The notes under the pieces were generated by a model. The model saw only the letters and a program-made list of their open reading frames with translations, ran no database searches and had not been told where the DNA came from. From Gnetum montanum (Eukaryota; Streptophyta; Gnetopsida; Gnetales; Gnetaceae), in contig MNCI01015933.1 of the NCBI GenBank assembly GCA_015680685.1, forward strand, positions 613,531 through 677,530: a stretch of 64,000 nucleotides of DNA, in the 5' to 3' direction. A program made the translations under genes and the position numbers. Of this stretch, positions 1 to 11,049 are shown piece after piece; the first letter of the stretch is position 1; each line of letters begins with the position of its first letter.

Positions 1-2293
1 GAATGGTCTTTTATAGGATCTAGGTTTTGAACCACTTAGCTGAAGAGTCGACTGTAAGTTAATAGCCCTAGTAGCATTACATTGTTGCAGCTATGTGGGA
101 ATTTCACCTTGCATGGATGGAGAAGATGCTAATTAGGTTGAGGGTGGAGGGACATGTGCTAAAGGATGAGGAGGGTGATCAGGATATGGGATTTTCCTCT
201 AGGAGATGGAGAATAAATTCAATAATACTCTAAAGGGTAGTAGTGATGCTAAAAAGAAACATGATTGGAAGATTCATGCAGAGGCATGGATTGCTAAACA
301 TAGTACTCATACAAATATTATTGTCTATAAGGGTATTGATACCTTGGTTGTGGCATCCCTCATGAATGTGGATGCTGCCATTGATTTTACTACTCATATG
401 GTTGTGGTGAAGCTCCACTTGGATAATAAGCCTGTTGTTATTGGTGGAATTGTGTTAGGTTGCCTTGAGGATAAGGCAACCTTTTGGGTGCTTGCCTTTG
501 TGTTAGTGTAGGATTCAAAGCATACACTCCAAATTCCTATAAGTGTGACATAATAGGGCAACATTCCTTGGGATGTTCATATGAAAAATGTTACAACCAT
601 CATCATCATCTGATTCTGAATTCACAACCTCTTCTACTATTGTAGCCTTATCCTTATCCCTTTGGTAGGCACGTTCAACTTCTTTTCTTTTCTTACAGTC
701 ACAATTACTACCTTGTTCTTTGGATTCTTCTACAATTTTTAGAGTAGTTTGAAATTTTTCATCCAAAGATTCCCACATTTTATCAGCTTTAGCTAAAATT
801 TCAGACACATATTTTTAAATTGGTAAGGTTTTTTGCTACAACACTTCATCAAGTGATGCCTCCTCCTTACTATCACAGAATTTGACCTACTTTTTCCTAA
901 TCGAGGTATCCCAGTTATACTCCTTAGCATTTTCCAATTTTTGCAACTCACCTTCTTCTTTTGCAACCTACTCAATTAGTCTTTGAATTTGATAGACTCT
1001 TAGTTCTGATAGACTTCTTTGGGCATAGATCCCAAGAGCTCTCCTCATTTCAAATCAAAGCTCATCTATGATATGATGAACCTACATCCATTAAGAATAA
1101 CCATGGCCAAGACATCTGTGCAAAAGGGAATAATACTTGTCCATGGCCACATCCAAGGGTTCATGTATTCCTTATCACCAGCCTTGGATTTTTTTCTCAA
1201 ATTGGACACTCTGGAGTATGTTTGATATTTTTTATTGAATAGCTCAAGCATCATACTCCATTTGCGAATTGATTCTGGCTTCAAGGAGTAGTACCAACTT
1301 TTTGCTTCTTTTATGAGTATCTTAGGGAACAACTTAACTTTTTGTTGTTTTCTATGTTTTGTAAGACACAAACATTGTGAAATTTCTAAAGATGGTATGT
1401 GGATCGAAGTTATATCCCCACTCAAATCTAGGAATATTATTCATATCCAACCTCTTGATTTTGCTATCTTTCACATGCTTGGTTGGAATTTTAACTACCT
1501 CTACAATGTTCAGCATGCTTCAAGTTGCTAGCAAAGTTTTATCATCATCATGATTTTGATGATGCCTATGATGTTCCCTGCCACCCCTTCATTCATGGCA
1601 GGACCTATTATCATCATCTCATCATTCACCTCCATAATGGTTTCATTCTCTATGGTTTTGATAAGATTCAGAGGAGGAAGAAGAAGTTGCAAATGAAGAG
1701 GATGAAGAGGTAGAATGACTACTACCACCATCATGGTATCTTCCACCTTCTCTTCACTTGCCTTGACCATGATCATTAGGTTTTCTACCATCATGATGCT
1801 TACTCGAGCCCCTGCCTTAACTTCCACTTTTGCGTAAACCTAGATTGTGGATAGTGGACTATAGATTTAGGTTCAAGTAAGCTTCACTAGAGTCAAGGGG
1901 TGGAGAATCTTCATGTTGAGAACCCCCACAAGAAGGATCCTTATTGTCATCTTGGTTCAATAGGAATAAGGGGTTGGTGAGCCATTCCTGGTGTCAATCT
2001 CATTTGTGTTGTGTTTCTATGGGATGGTAGTCTCAATAGTCATGGTCTTGCCCAATGTATTCATCATAGAGGTCCTGGATGCTCAACCTCTTAAGAGTTT
2101 GGAGAAGCATCCTAGGAATAGATAGATTGCAAGGAAATACAATGTTGCCCTCCATATTTGTCCACTGCAGCTACTCATCCTAATGCAGAATGAAGGTGAA
2201 ATTAGGTACAAACTCATCTGGATGAGTGTACACCACTTTGAATTCCCAGGGCATTGGCAGTTTTGATTTATCATGCCTGTGAGAAGAAGACAT
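1..2293 (-). pseudogene. gag of element A, decayed
   Basis: Gag would form the virus-like particle. The start is ATG at 2293, reading MSSSH, which matches MTSSH at the start of the Z gag at 11050. A capsid-type stretch (1425-1066) contains AKSWYYSLKPESIRKW and LFNKKYQTYSRVSNL, typical of the Retrotrans_gag domain. Further on (808-515) is a Lys/Glu-rich tail with KMWESLDEKFQTTLKIVEES, matching the Z copy near 12630. The last 500 bases match the proline-rich gag tails of TE-C (44270-44720) and TE-D. Many in-frame stops and frameshifts mean there is no working protein. I am sure of the family and unsure of the exact 3' limit. Confidence 0.8.
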
Positions 2294-2427
2294 TTTGGAT
2301 TAAATAAAAATTTAGTGTGCTTAAATTATAATTTTACTTTTTCTAATGATTGTGACCTTAGGGTTCATTCTAAGAATCTTAAATAATATTCACTAAGTCC
2401 TAGATAGCACATGTATCAAAGTACAAG

Positions 2428-2445
2428 TCCCTAACAACATCGCCA
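2428..2445 (-). other. Decayed tRNA-Asp primer binding site of element A
   Basis: These 18 bases lie one base from the LTR edge, where Z has TGGCGCCATTGCCGAGGA. On the minus strand the copy starts TGGCGATG and has several differences, mostly of the C-to-T/G-to-A kind. Confidence 0.6.
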
Positions 2446-2446
2446 A

Positions 2447-3371
2447 TGATGAGCAGTGAATAGACCCTATGCCTAACCATACGAATCACTAAGTGTTTAT
2501 GCACACTTTGGTCAAATTCCATGGACTTATAGCCTTCCAAGTACATCGGTCTCTAAGTAGTGAAACTAATCACTATAATCATTGTCTTCCCAACTACACT
2601 TATGAAATGTAAATATATGGTTAAGTGCAACTAAGGCATATGATTTTTATCATTTTTTGTTTTATATTTTAAGTTGCCTAAGGATAAAGAATAATTTATA
2701 AAATAAAATAATTAAATTTCTAATTTAATCTAACTAACTACACCTAACTAATTCTAACATAAGCATTTGTTTCCACTTACTACACACATCTTGCATACAG
2801 TTGACGTTACTGGATTACAAAATGTTAAGCATTACTAGGATTCCCAAATGCCAAGGGTATGCTTGTAGCGGTTGTACTTATGTTTTTAATTAATCACTAT
2901 TTAATATATCTTAAATTAGCCTAATTTATTATTTAATTACTTAAAGCATCAAAGAAAATTGCATAAAACACTAAATGCATAAATAAATAATGAATCTATT
3001 TTGAAGTGCTACAAGGTTTATCAAAAAGCTCGTCTTTATTGATGCACACACTACTATACTCAAGTACAATAGTGATCAAATAAAGATTTGTACACTCTTT
3101 GACTCTTACTGTGGGCACTTAGAAAAATATTCTAACTTTTGAATTACAAAACTACAAGATCTCCACTACAACTATGACAAAAGATGTCATAACCATGGTA
3201 GGTGAGTGTGTATTTATAAGCAAAAATAGACACTATGTTGACAAGGCCACATCAACGCATGAAATCCCATGTCGGTGTAGTCACATCGATGGGGCCACAT
3301 TGTCGGGGTCGTGTCGATGGGACCACATCAACGAGGCCTCATCGACATAACCCAAAAATTGCAACTCATCA
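2447..3371 (-). repeat. 5' LTR of element A (CATCGATG-word subfamily)
   Basis: The LTR is about 925 bp. In plus orientation it begins TGATGAG and ends ACTCATCA. It carries the conserved block around CCATACGAATCACTA found in every LTR of this family and, near 3030, the complement of the AATAAAGATGAGC poly(A)-signal region. The TATA box is at 3218-3211 (TATAAATA on the minus strand). Between TATA and the LTR 5' end are repeated words of the type CATCGATG, GTCGATG and CATCAACG (about 3235-3355). Confidence 0.8.
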
Positions 3372-3640
3372 CTTGCATTCAAAACAACCATTACATGGTT
3401 GTAGAGCCTCATGCTCTGCAATATCGTTTGAGGGTTGTGAGAGATAGTTTTGGAATATTTTGTAGGTTGTGGGATCCTATTGTAATCTTCTGTTTCATTA
3501 ATTGAAGATAGCTAGTTTTCTTGTTTTCTAGTATATTATTTTTCTTTTCATAGTATTTGGATTTGGTGTTGGAAGGTTATTTCAATATTGGATTAAGCCT
3601 ACTCTAGCTAATTATTGATATCAAAGCTTAGTGTTAATTT
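3372..3640 (+). other. End of a plus-strand LTR and its tRNA-Met primer site
   Basis: A plus-strand element seems to resume here after element A. TTGATATCAAAGCTTAG at 3615-3631 closely matches the usual plant leader with an initiator-Met primer site (TGGTATCAGAGC). The sequence before it would then be the 3' part of that element's LTR. The left boundary is lost under element A. This is inferred from the primer-like match and from the gag start that follows. Confidence 0.5.
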
Positions 3641-3676
3641 TTTCTTAGATTTGGTTGTGGATTTTGTCAAATTCAG

Positions 3677-4800
3677 ATGGTGCCTAAGAAGAAATAGGTA
3701 AAAGCCTTGAATAAAGACATGGAGAACATGAAGTTTGTCTTCTAATTGATGGTTGCTAGGTTTGATGAAATTAGTGAAAAGGTTAATAAAAATGTTGATC
3801 CTAGTTGTATCCATACATGTAGAGGTGATGAGCATTCATGTTCAAATGAAGAAGTTTCATAGCCTAGTGGAGACAAAGTGGATAATAAGGAAGCACAATT
3901 CAATTATGGGAGTATAGGAACCTATTAGAAAAGGATTCTAATGGGAGGAAATCCTCTTCCTCAAATGAAAATTCCAATGGCTTCAATAGTGGTAATCACT
4001 TCTTCTCTTGGCAAGCTAGAAAAGGAAGATGAGGTAAGGCTTGCTAGAGCATTATGTAATGCTACAAGAATTCTATACAATGTGTTGAAGACTTTCAATG
4101 GTGTAGATAGCATCAATGTTTTTTCAAGATAACTAAAGATACTAGACAAGCACTTTGAGTTAGAAGAAGTACTAAATAACTTAAAGATACTTATTGCTTA
4201 ATCCAGATTAGAAGGAATGGCTTCTAGTTGATGGGAAAAGAACTTTCAAGGTTATGAAAGATAAAATGATCAACCCATCAAAGATTGGGATCTAATGAAA
4301 GATAGTTTTAGAAGAAAATTTAAATAGTCTTATCAGAGACAAGAGACCATTATGAAGTTGAAATTCATAGGGCAAGATGATAAGTATGTTAATTAATTCT
4401 ACATCGAATTTTATGATCTATTTCATCAAGCTAAAATAAACTGGGAGAAGTATGAATAGGCTTCAACCTTTTTAAGAGGTCTCAAAATGACATACTAGTA
4501 GAAGTTGTCTTTTGATAAGCCACAAACTCTTAATGAGGCTTATGATTTAGTACTTAAGGCTAAGAAAAAACTAAGTGGATTTGGAATTAGAACCAAATAA
4601 ACTTCCATGGGTAAGGATAAAGGATCCAAATCTAAGAAGAGATCTGAGTTCAAATTTGAAGATAAGGATCGTAGCCATGATAAGTGTTGATGTGGAAATT
4701 TGGATTGTGAGGCAAACTAATGCACAATGCCCAAAAGTGAATGATTTTGCAAGGTTGTTGCATAGGAAACCTTGCTTATATGCATGGCTAGCTGAGGATT
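3677..4800 (+). pseudogene. Ty3/gypsy-type gag, plus strand, decayed
   Basis: The start is ATG at 3677 (MVPKKK), shortly after the primer-like site. Near 4200-4570 the reading gives a Retrotrans_gag-like stretch, with GMASSWWEKNF-like text once stops are ignored, then KLKFIGQDDKYVNQFYIEF and FLRGLKMTYQQKLSF-like text. In-frame stops are frequent, including TAG and TAA where Gln codons are expected and TGA where Trp is expected. After about 4620 a Lys-rich tail follows, with no clear CCHC knuckle. No protease or RT follows, so only the gag of this element is present. It is a different lineage from the Athila-like copies. Confidence 0.6.
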
Positions 4801-5850
4801 AGTCTCAGTGAAAGAGAAAATATGATCGATAATTTTAATAGAACATAAAATTTGAAAATGGAAAAGCAAAAATGAGCAAAAATATTGGAGATGAAATGCA
4901 TTAAACCAAGAAAATAATAGTTAATGTTGCATTACATAAATATGAACACAAACATGGGGGAAATATCAAAAGGAAAAGGAAGGGACTTAGTGGATCAATC
5001 TTCAATCCATCTGCTTATGGAAGATTGATTCTTGAACAACAACGAGAGTCCAACAACAAGTAACTACTCATAGTAACAACTAGAAGTATCCAAGAAGCAA
5101 TACACTAGGTAGTGAGTTGTAGGTAGCAATATCAACACTAACATGGAAATAGAGAAGGGGTATAGGAGGAGATGGTGGGATGGAACAAGAGAAGGGAAGA
5201 GGAAGCAAGATATGAAAAGCAAAGGATAGAATCCAAGAGACTTTGCTTAATCTTCCCTCTATGCCTCTTCATCCATGTGTATGAGTTTTTATACCCCTTA
5301 CATTCTTCTCCTTCTTCTTTTTCACTTTGAAAAAGAAGCATGGGTGCCATGTGTCTTTAATGCATGGCAATTAGAGATCTTATTTATCTTCTAATTGATA
5401 TTTGTATGTCCAAAATCTTTACAATTAATCTCCAAATATACTTTATGATATGAATCTCTTCATGCTTGCCACATGTAGATATTATATAAGATCAAGAGTA
5501 TTCACGAATAAATCATAAATGTCAATTAAGGCAATAACCATGTGCGCGCACATATACTTGCAACAGATATGATATTCTAGGTAGCAAGAAGCCAAAGGTG
5601 GTTCTCAAAGATCCTCCAATTTCATGAGATAAAGCATAGCCTACGAATCTAAATATATTATTACTGGCCTTTATCAAACCCACCAGAGACTGTCCCCGTA
5701 GTAGTTAATATCACAGAAAATTAATGGTCATCTTAGTAATTAGTGGCAGCTGGTACTTCACTTAGTTTAGTTTACATTCAATGGCATCTTACAAGCTCTT
5801 GTGAGCAAGCAACGATAAGGTTTCATTCATGGCCGATGTTGACGTCAACA
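4801..5850 (-). repeat. Candidate 3' LTR of old element W
   Basis: No gene is visible here. On the minus strand there is a TATA-like box (GTATAAAAA, about 5292-5284). The right edge reads GACGTCAACA, so on the minus strand the repeat would begin TGTTGACGTC, a common start for plant LTRs. A purine-containing stretch (GGTTAGGGCTCAA, minus strand) sits just upstream in that orientation, where a polypurine tract belongs. The left boundary and the partner LTR are not visible, so this stays a candidate. Confidence 0.3.
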
Positions 5851-5851
5851 T
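5836..5851. other. 16-bp perfect palindrome containing TGACGTCA
   Basis: ATGTTGACGTCAACAT equals its own reverse complement. The core TGACGTCA is the classic bZIP/TGA-factor target. It sits at the presumed outer edge of the W LTR. It could be an LTR promoter element or chance. Confidence 0.6.
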
Positions 5852-6890
5852 TGAGCCCTAACCAAATCAACAAAGAAAACATCAAGCGCTTTACCAAGTT
5901 TTAAAACTTTTTAATATATTTTTAAAATATTTTAAAATAGTATTCAATATTCAATATATATTATAATGCATACATGCATATACACACACATACCTACTTA
6001 CATAATAATTATGATTATTTTAGATAAACTTGATTATTTTAGATAAACTTAATATTATATACTTTTAGAAATATACCTAAAGAAATTTAATTCAATGCTT
6101 TATAAATTTTATTAAGAGACATAAATAGACTAAGGTACTATCTTATAGCTCCTTCAATACATATGTTAACAAATTTAATGAGATCCTTGATGATCATAGA
6201 CAAGAAGAATTAAACCAATTATTATTATTATTATTATTGAAGGAAAGAGAGGAACTCTAACTCTATGCCATCATCATGAACTCAACGTGTAGTCACTACA
6301 AATCAGTTTGGGCATGAGAAAGAATGAGCTTTACATTCCAACAGTTGGATGCTAGCTCAAATCCTTTCTAGCACACTGTAAATTCCTCACATTGAGTTAT
6401 CTCATCATAATTTGGGATGAATCACTAAATAGAAATAACTCAAAATTATACATGTCATTTTAAATAAATGCAACCCAAAGGAAAATACCATGGCACCAAA
6501 TCAACTTCAAAGGTAGCACCATAAAACAACATGTAGGTAATAGGTAACTTAATAAGATATGATTCTTATGACTTAGCCTTGAAGAACTTATTTTTAAATT
6601 TAATTAATGAAAGAGTTACAAGGATTTCCATAATCTATTGAGTACCCTTAATAAAAACTAAGCATTGAATTTAAATATCTTTGAAGTTAATTTCTAAGGA
6701 ATGCACCTATATGAATATAATCCTAAAGTAATATGCTATGCATGGTACTACAATAAGATATGATATTATAAATGCAATAAGATGAAATGCACTTTAAGTA
6801 TGTGTAATATCTAATGCAGCACACACACACACTTTTATTTATAACTATAATTTATAAATTATTGATCTACTAGGTATTCACGTGGAATAC
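5852..6890. other. Gene-free 3' region of element W
   Basis: The stretch is AT-rich with no recognisable coding. It holds an ATT microsatellite at 6218-6239 and a CA microsatellite near 6819-6832. It probably lies between W's integrase and its 3' LTR. Confidence 0.5.
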
Positions 6891-8284
6891 CTATATTAAA
6901 ATATTTAAGGTGGAACACATTGAAGTTTTTAGTAAACTTGTTGCCTTGAAGGTTGATTGTCTTGTAAATGTTAGGGGCTACCACCTCCATGACCTGGTAT
7001 GGTCCTCACCACATTGGTGAGAACTTAGTTTGAGGACCTTGTTGCCTAAAATCTCTATATCTTTCCAAGACTAGATCACCTATTTAAAAGGATTTAGATG
7101 CAAAAGTTTTATCAAATCATCTTTTAATAATGGTTTTATGATTTAATACATTTTCTACTACTTTTAAACTTTTAAGTTCAACATTCCAAAGATCATAAGA
7201 TCAAGCAATAAGACTTTCATTAGGATTTAGGTAATCTAGGAAAAACTCATGCATAGGAATTTGTAATTTGATGAGTAATATAAGTTTTGAACATAAACTA
7301 GCTCAAAAGGAGTGACCTTAAAATATTCTTTGTAATGAATATGATTTGTCCATACAACCCATTTTACTTTTTCATGCCAATATTTTGGGTTGTCATTAAT
7401 CATCCTTTTAACTCCACCTAGAAGCTTTTTGTTGGAAGATTTTGCTAATCCATTTTCTTAAGGGTAATATTCCATAACATATTTGATTAGGATTTCATTT
7501 TTCATAGCCCATTCAGTACTTTCTACTAAGATGAAGAAATGACCATTGTTGACTACTAGTGCATATGGATGTCTATATCGTGTTATGATAACTTCCTTTA
7601 AGAATTTAATAACCTCTTGAGATGTAGCTCTTCTAGTTGGTTTGGCTTCTAGCCAACATGCAATGTAGTCAATTGCCATTAAAATAAATTTATGTTGGCC
7701 TGATGATGGTGGGTTGATGGTTTCGATAAAATCAAGGGTCCATTGTGCAAAATGTCTTATTTCAATAATAGGTTGTAGAGGTGTTTAGCTTTTAGGATCT
7801 CTTCATTTGAATATTTGACATTAGATGCAAGTTTTTGATATATTATAAGCATTGATAGTCATAGTTGGCAAGTAATAACCAGACTTTGTAATCTTGTGAG
7901 TTCAAATGGATAACCTAGGTGTCCTTCATCATGTAAGCTTTTTACCACAACGTTGGCTTCTTCTTTATCTAAACACATAAGGAAAACTCCTTCAAATTTT
8001 TCTCTAAAAAGATTACCATTAAGCATGGTAAATTTAGAGCTTTAAAATATTAGTACCTTATGCTTGTACCTAGGTAAGTTTGAAGAACAATGTTGGAAAG
8101 TTAAATAATATTTAATATCTCCATACAAAGGACCATTTAAGCAATTTAGTGCAAATGGAACTAGGTTGTTATCTTCAAGTTGTAACACATGTATAGGTAT
8201 TAGTTCAAGCTGAAATGGGACTTTTGATTTTTCTAGGGTTGATGATTGGGTTATCAACTTGGCTAAACTAATTCCTGTTACTAG
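6891..8284 (-). pseudogene. Integrase of element W, catalytic residues lost
   Basis: The minus strand encodes an rve-type integrase core. 7679-7458 reads AIDYIACWLEAKPTRRATSQ, then EVIKFLKEVIITRYRHPYAL. The first catalytic Asp (AIDY) is kept. The second is Asn (VVNNG, usually VVDNG, near 7545). The expected Glu reads Lys (NGLAKSSNKK, near 7448). An in-frame TAA lies just before NGLAKS. The integrase C-terminal part runs to about 6930. Residues 8280-7680 cover the zinc-binding N-terminal part, which is decayed. With two of the three DDE residues changed, the protein would be dead even if read through. The downstream half of W's pol is at 32468. Confidence 0.75.
8280..8284. other. Left target-site duplication of TE-B (ACTAG)
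   Basis: ACTAG directly precedes the TE-B LTR and recurs at 32463-32467 directly after the TE-B right LTR. The W reading frame region resumes there. Confidence 0.85.
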
Positions 8285-9109
8285 TGATGAGTGGCAAGTA
8301 TACCCTACACCCAACCATACGAATCACTAGTGTTCACACAACAATCTAGTTGAATTTCCTAGACTTTAGTTCTTTAAGTACACCAGTTTCTAGGAGGTAA
8401 ATCTAATCATTGCAATCATTGTCTTCTCAGTTCGAATTGTGACATGCAAGTGTATGATTAAGTGTAGCTAAGGCATATGATTTTTATCATTTTATCTTTT
8501 ATGGTTTAATCACCTAAGGGCTGGAAACAAAGAAAATTTAATATGTAATTTATCTAATGAATCTAGTAACTAACACTTAACTAATCCTAACATAGGCATC
8601 CATTTCCACTTTCCATACACATATTGAACATGTTATAGCACCACTGGGTTACCAAGTGTTAAGTGCTATTGGGGTTAGTAAGCATTAATGTATGCTCAAA
8701 TTGGTCATGCTTATGTTTGCTATTTAGCTTATATTAATTGCTTAGTTAAAATTCATTAAAGTAGATTGCATGAATATTAAATGCATAAAGAAAGCATTAA
8801 TTTATTCCAAGTGTTGCAAAGTTTGATCAGAAAAGCTCATCTTTATTGTTATCCACATTGTTGTGCTCAGGCACATCAGTGCTCAAATAAAGATTTGTAC
8901 ACTTCTTTGACTCCTATTGTAGGCACTTAGAAAATATTCTAACTCTAGGGAAAATAAGCTACAAGAGCTTTGCTAACAACTAATGGAAAGATGAATGAAT
9001 TGTGCATCCAAGTGTTGTATTTATAGGTCAGCATGCATCCCATGATATTAGATATCCGATAGTGCATCATGGACTATGATATCGGGGCTTGACAAAAAAT
9101 GGTTCATCA
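8285..9109 (-). repeat. 3' (left) LTR of TE-B
   Basis: This 825-bp LTR runs in plus orientation from TGATGAG to TTCATCA. The TATA box is at 9025-9018 (minus strand). The U3 words beside it are of the type GATATCCGATA and GATATCGGGGC. A mutated polypurine tract follows at 9110 (TACCCTAATG, where other copies have TACCCCCATG). It matches 31642-32462 and, more loosely, 49370-50212. Confidence 0.85.
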
Positions 9110-9951
9110 TACCCTAATGATTGAATGAAAACTCAAACAAGTTCTTTATAAAATATTGGGAAGGTATGGGATTATTGACTAACCAACTGACACACAAACT
9201 AACTCAGATCAAACAAATAGATGTTAAGTGCACAAGTGTATGGATTTATAATCTTTTACAAAATTTGATGTTCATGATAACAAAATTGAACACCTTAGCA
9301 AAATTTGACATCCAAACCACTTTTCCAACTTGAAAATGAGGGAGAAGATTAAATGGTCTTGAAGAGATTCCATTGCATGGCTTTTGATACCTACTTCTAT
9401 AGTTGTTTAGGTTGTTAACTCCTTTCCACTCTAGTTCACTTATTTGTCAGTTGGGATAGTTTTGCTTCCAATCCATGCTTTCCTTTTGGTACCATCTGTA
9501 ATCACAATAGAATCAAGGATTAGCTTGTGATGTGTAACTTATAACATATAGGTACCTTGCCTCTCTTAGGCAGTTATGCTTAGCTAAGTTGTGATTATAG
9601 TAGATTGATTATTTTAATATTATTTAATTTTTGTGGGTATTAGAGTTTGTTCAAAGGTTTTAACCTCATAAATTGCTGATTTTAATGTTATTTCATTAGT
9701 TAAAACTTTGTGGGAGTTACAAAATTTTTGAAAAAATTTTCATCAAAAACCTATGTGGTCCCCACAATGTAGATCTTACCTTTGATAGCAGTAGGACTAA
9801 AAAGAAGGCTAAATCAGACAAGTGATTGGAAAGTTATGGCTTTGGAAGGTTCTGGGCTCTAAAAATTATCAACATTAAAGGTAAGGAAAAATCAAAGAGT
9901 TTTAACATAACTTGAAGTTCTTAGAGAGCTAGAAAAGCCATGAACATAATT
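9110..9951 (-). other. 3' region of TE-B with remnant start of accessory ORF
   Basis: There is no intact gene. At 9495-9493 a minus-strand ATG reads MVPKGKHG. It is preceded by CAG (9498-9496) and by CTAAT about 22 bases further upstream (9523-9519). This matches the splice site and accessory ORF start seen in Y and TE-C, but here the ORF fails within about 25 codons. The U3-like array found upstream of the ORF in those elements is absent here. The region breaks off at 9951, where Z is inserted. Confidence 0.65.
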
Positions 9952-10906
9952 GATTGGACGCGATATCGCATCCCTTGCGATATCGCGTATGCAATATCAC
10001 GTCATCCCCTGCGATATCACGTACACGATATCGTGGTCCGCCACCATATCTATAAATAAGAGGCGGCACTCCCCTTATTCATCATCCTAGGCTTAAAGTA
10101 GGGAAACTCTGGTGGATTGATCACCCCAAAGATAGATTATTTTCCATGTGTCCATAGTAGGAGTCCCCAAGTGAACGAATTTTTATTCGAGCAGCTTTGT
10201 ACTTGAATGCAAGTTCTGTATGGAAATAAAGATGAGCTTTGTGGATAAACCTTGCAGTACATGGAATAGGTTTATTACATGTTATTTCCTACCTATTATT
10301 TATTACTTGCAGTAGCACGGTATGAGTACGAATTGATTACGAGCATTTATGAATGTGTACGGTTAGTCAAGGAATCGGTTACTCATCGCGATTAGTCTCT
10401 CTCACCCTTATCTCCTAGAATGCAAGATAAGTACGACTTGGTTACGAGCATTCAAGGATGTGTATAGTTAGCTAAGTAATAGATGCTTATCATGTTTAGG
10501 TTAGTTAAGTGCCTCAGTATGACCACTTCGAGCATGTGCGTTATGTGTGGTGATCCCAGTAACGATTAGCGTTTGGTAGCAACAGTTGCATAGTTTAGGG
10601 TGTGTACAGTAAGTGGGAATGGATGCTGATGCTAGGGACTTAGTGCATTAGTTAGAGTTAGTCTTATTTTCTCAACCCTTTCCTTGTAGTGCAGAAGACA
10701 TAAACAGAAAGACCAAAAAAATCATATACCTTAGACTTGCTTAACCATACACCGTGACACATACAAGTAAGTCTGGGAAGACAACGATTAATTAACCCCA
10801 AGTGTTCCAAGCGGTGTGTAGGCATTTAATCTGTGAAGTTCGACCAGATCATGCATGCAACACTCATATTCGTATGGTTGGGTGTAGGGATACCCGCCAC
10901 TCATCA
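9952..10906 (+). repeat. 5' LTR of Z (GATATCGCG subfamily)
   Basis: The LTR is 955 bp, from TGATTGGACGCG to CCACTCATCA. The U3 array is at 9959-10036 and TATAAATA at 10051-10058. The poly(A) signal AATAAA is at 10225-10230, and a long U5 follows with several copies of the motif TACGAGCAT and relatives. It is highly similar by eye to 16259-17170 and to 63052-64000. Confidence 0.9.
9959..10058 (+). promoter_or_regulatory. LTR promoter of Z: GATATCGCG array plus TATA box
   Basis: Five to six imperfect palindromic words with a GATATC core and CGCG-like flanks (CGCGATATCGC, GCGATATCGCG, GCGATATCACG, ACGATATCGTGG) stand in tandem. TATAAATA begins about 20 bases after the last word. The same arrangement recurs in the other GATATC LTRs and upstream of the accessory ORF in Y. 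These are likely enhancer or protein-binding sites, which is an inference. Confidence 0.7.
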
Positions 10907-10907
10907 T

Positions 10908-10925
10908 TGGCGCCATTGCCGAGGA
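10908..10925 (+). other. Primer binding site of Z (tRNA-Asp type)
   Basis: TGGCGCCATTGCCGAGGA starts one base after the LTR end. It differs at two positions from the consensus used by plant Athila/Tat elements, which pairs with the 3' end of tRNA-Asp. It is the best-kept primer site in the window and anchors the others. Confidence 0.9.
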
Positions 10926-11049
10926 CTAAGTGTTTGTACGCCAAATAGAACATAAGGAAATCATTCAAATCATTGGGAGCCTTAACAAACCTTCAAGTTA
11001 ATTAATTAATTAAGAATTTATATAGCGGTGAAATAGCACATTGGTAAAA

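Larger units (their letters stand above)
1..3371 (-). mobile_element. Element A: 5' half of an Athila-like Ty3/gypsy retrotransposon
   Basis: This minus-strand element enters from the left edge of the window. Reading on the minus strand it has a 5' LTR (3371-2447), a decayed tRNA-Asp primer site, a leader and gag. Protease and the rest of pol would lie outside the window. The lineage call rests on the primer site, the gag sequence and LTR ends TGATG/CATCA, all shared with the fuller copies X, TE-C and TE-D. The five bases right of the LTR are CTTGC, but the left copy of the target duplication is not visible. Confidence 0.8.

Noticed and set aside
206-511. Open frame of 101 codons on the plus strand
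   Set aside because: It lies antisense to the gag tail of element A; homologous stretches at 44515 and 62234 are also open by chance of the same composition. No domain is visible.
3235-3505. Plus-strand frames across the CATCGATG words
   Set aside because: They overlap the U3 of an LTR and follow its repeats; not coding.
9952-10060. GATATCGCG array considered as a CRISPR array or centromeric satellite
   Set aside because: Units are short, imperfect, without spacers of constant length, and always sit inside LTR U3 or before the accessory ORF.
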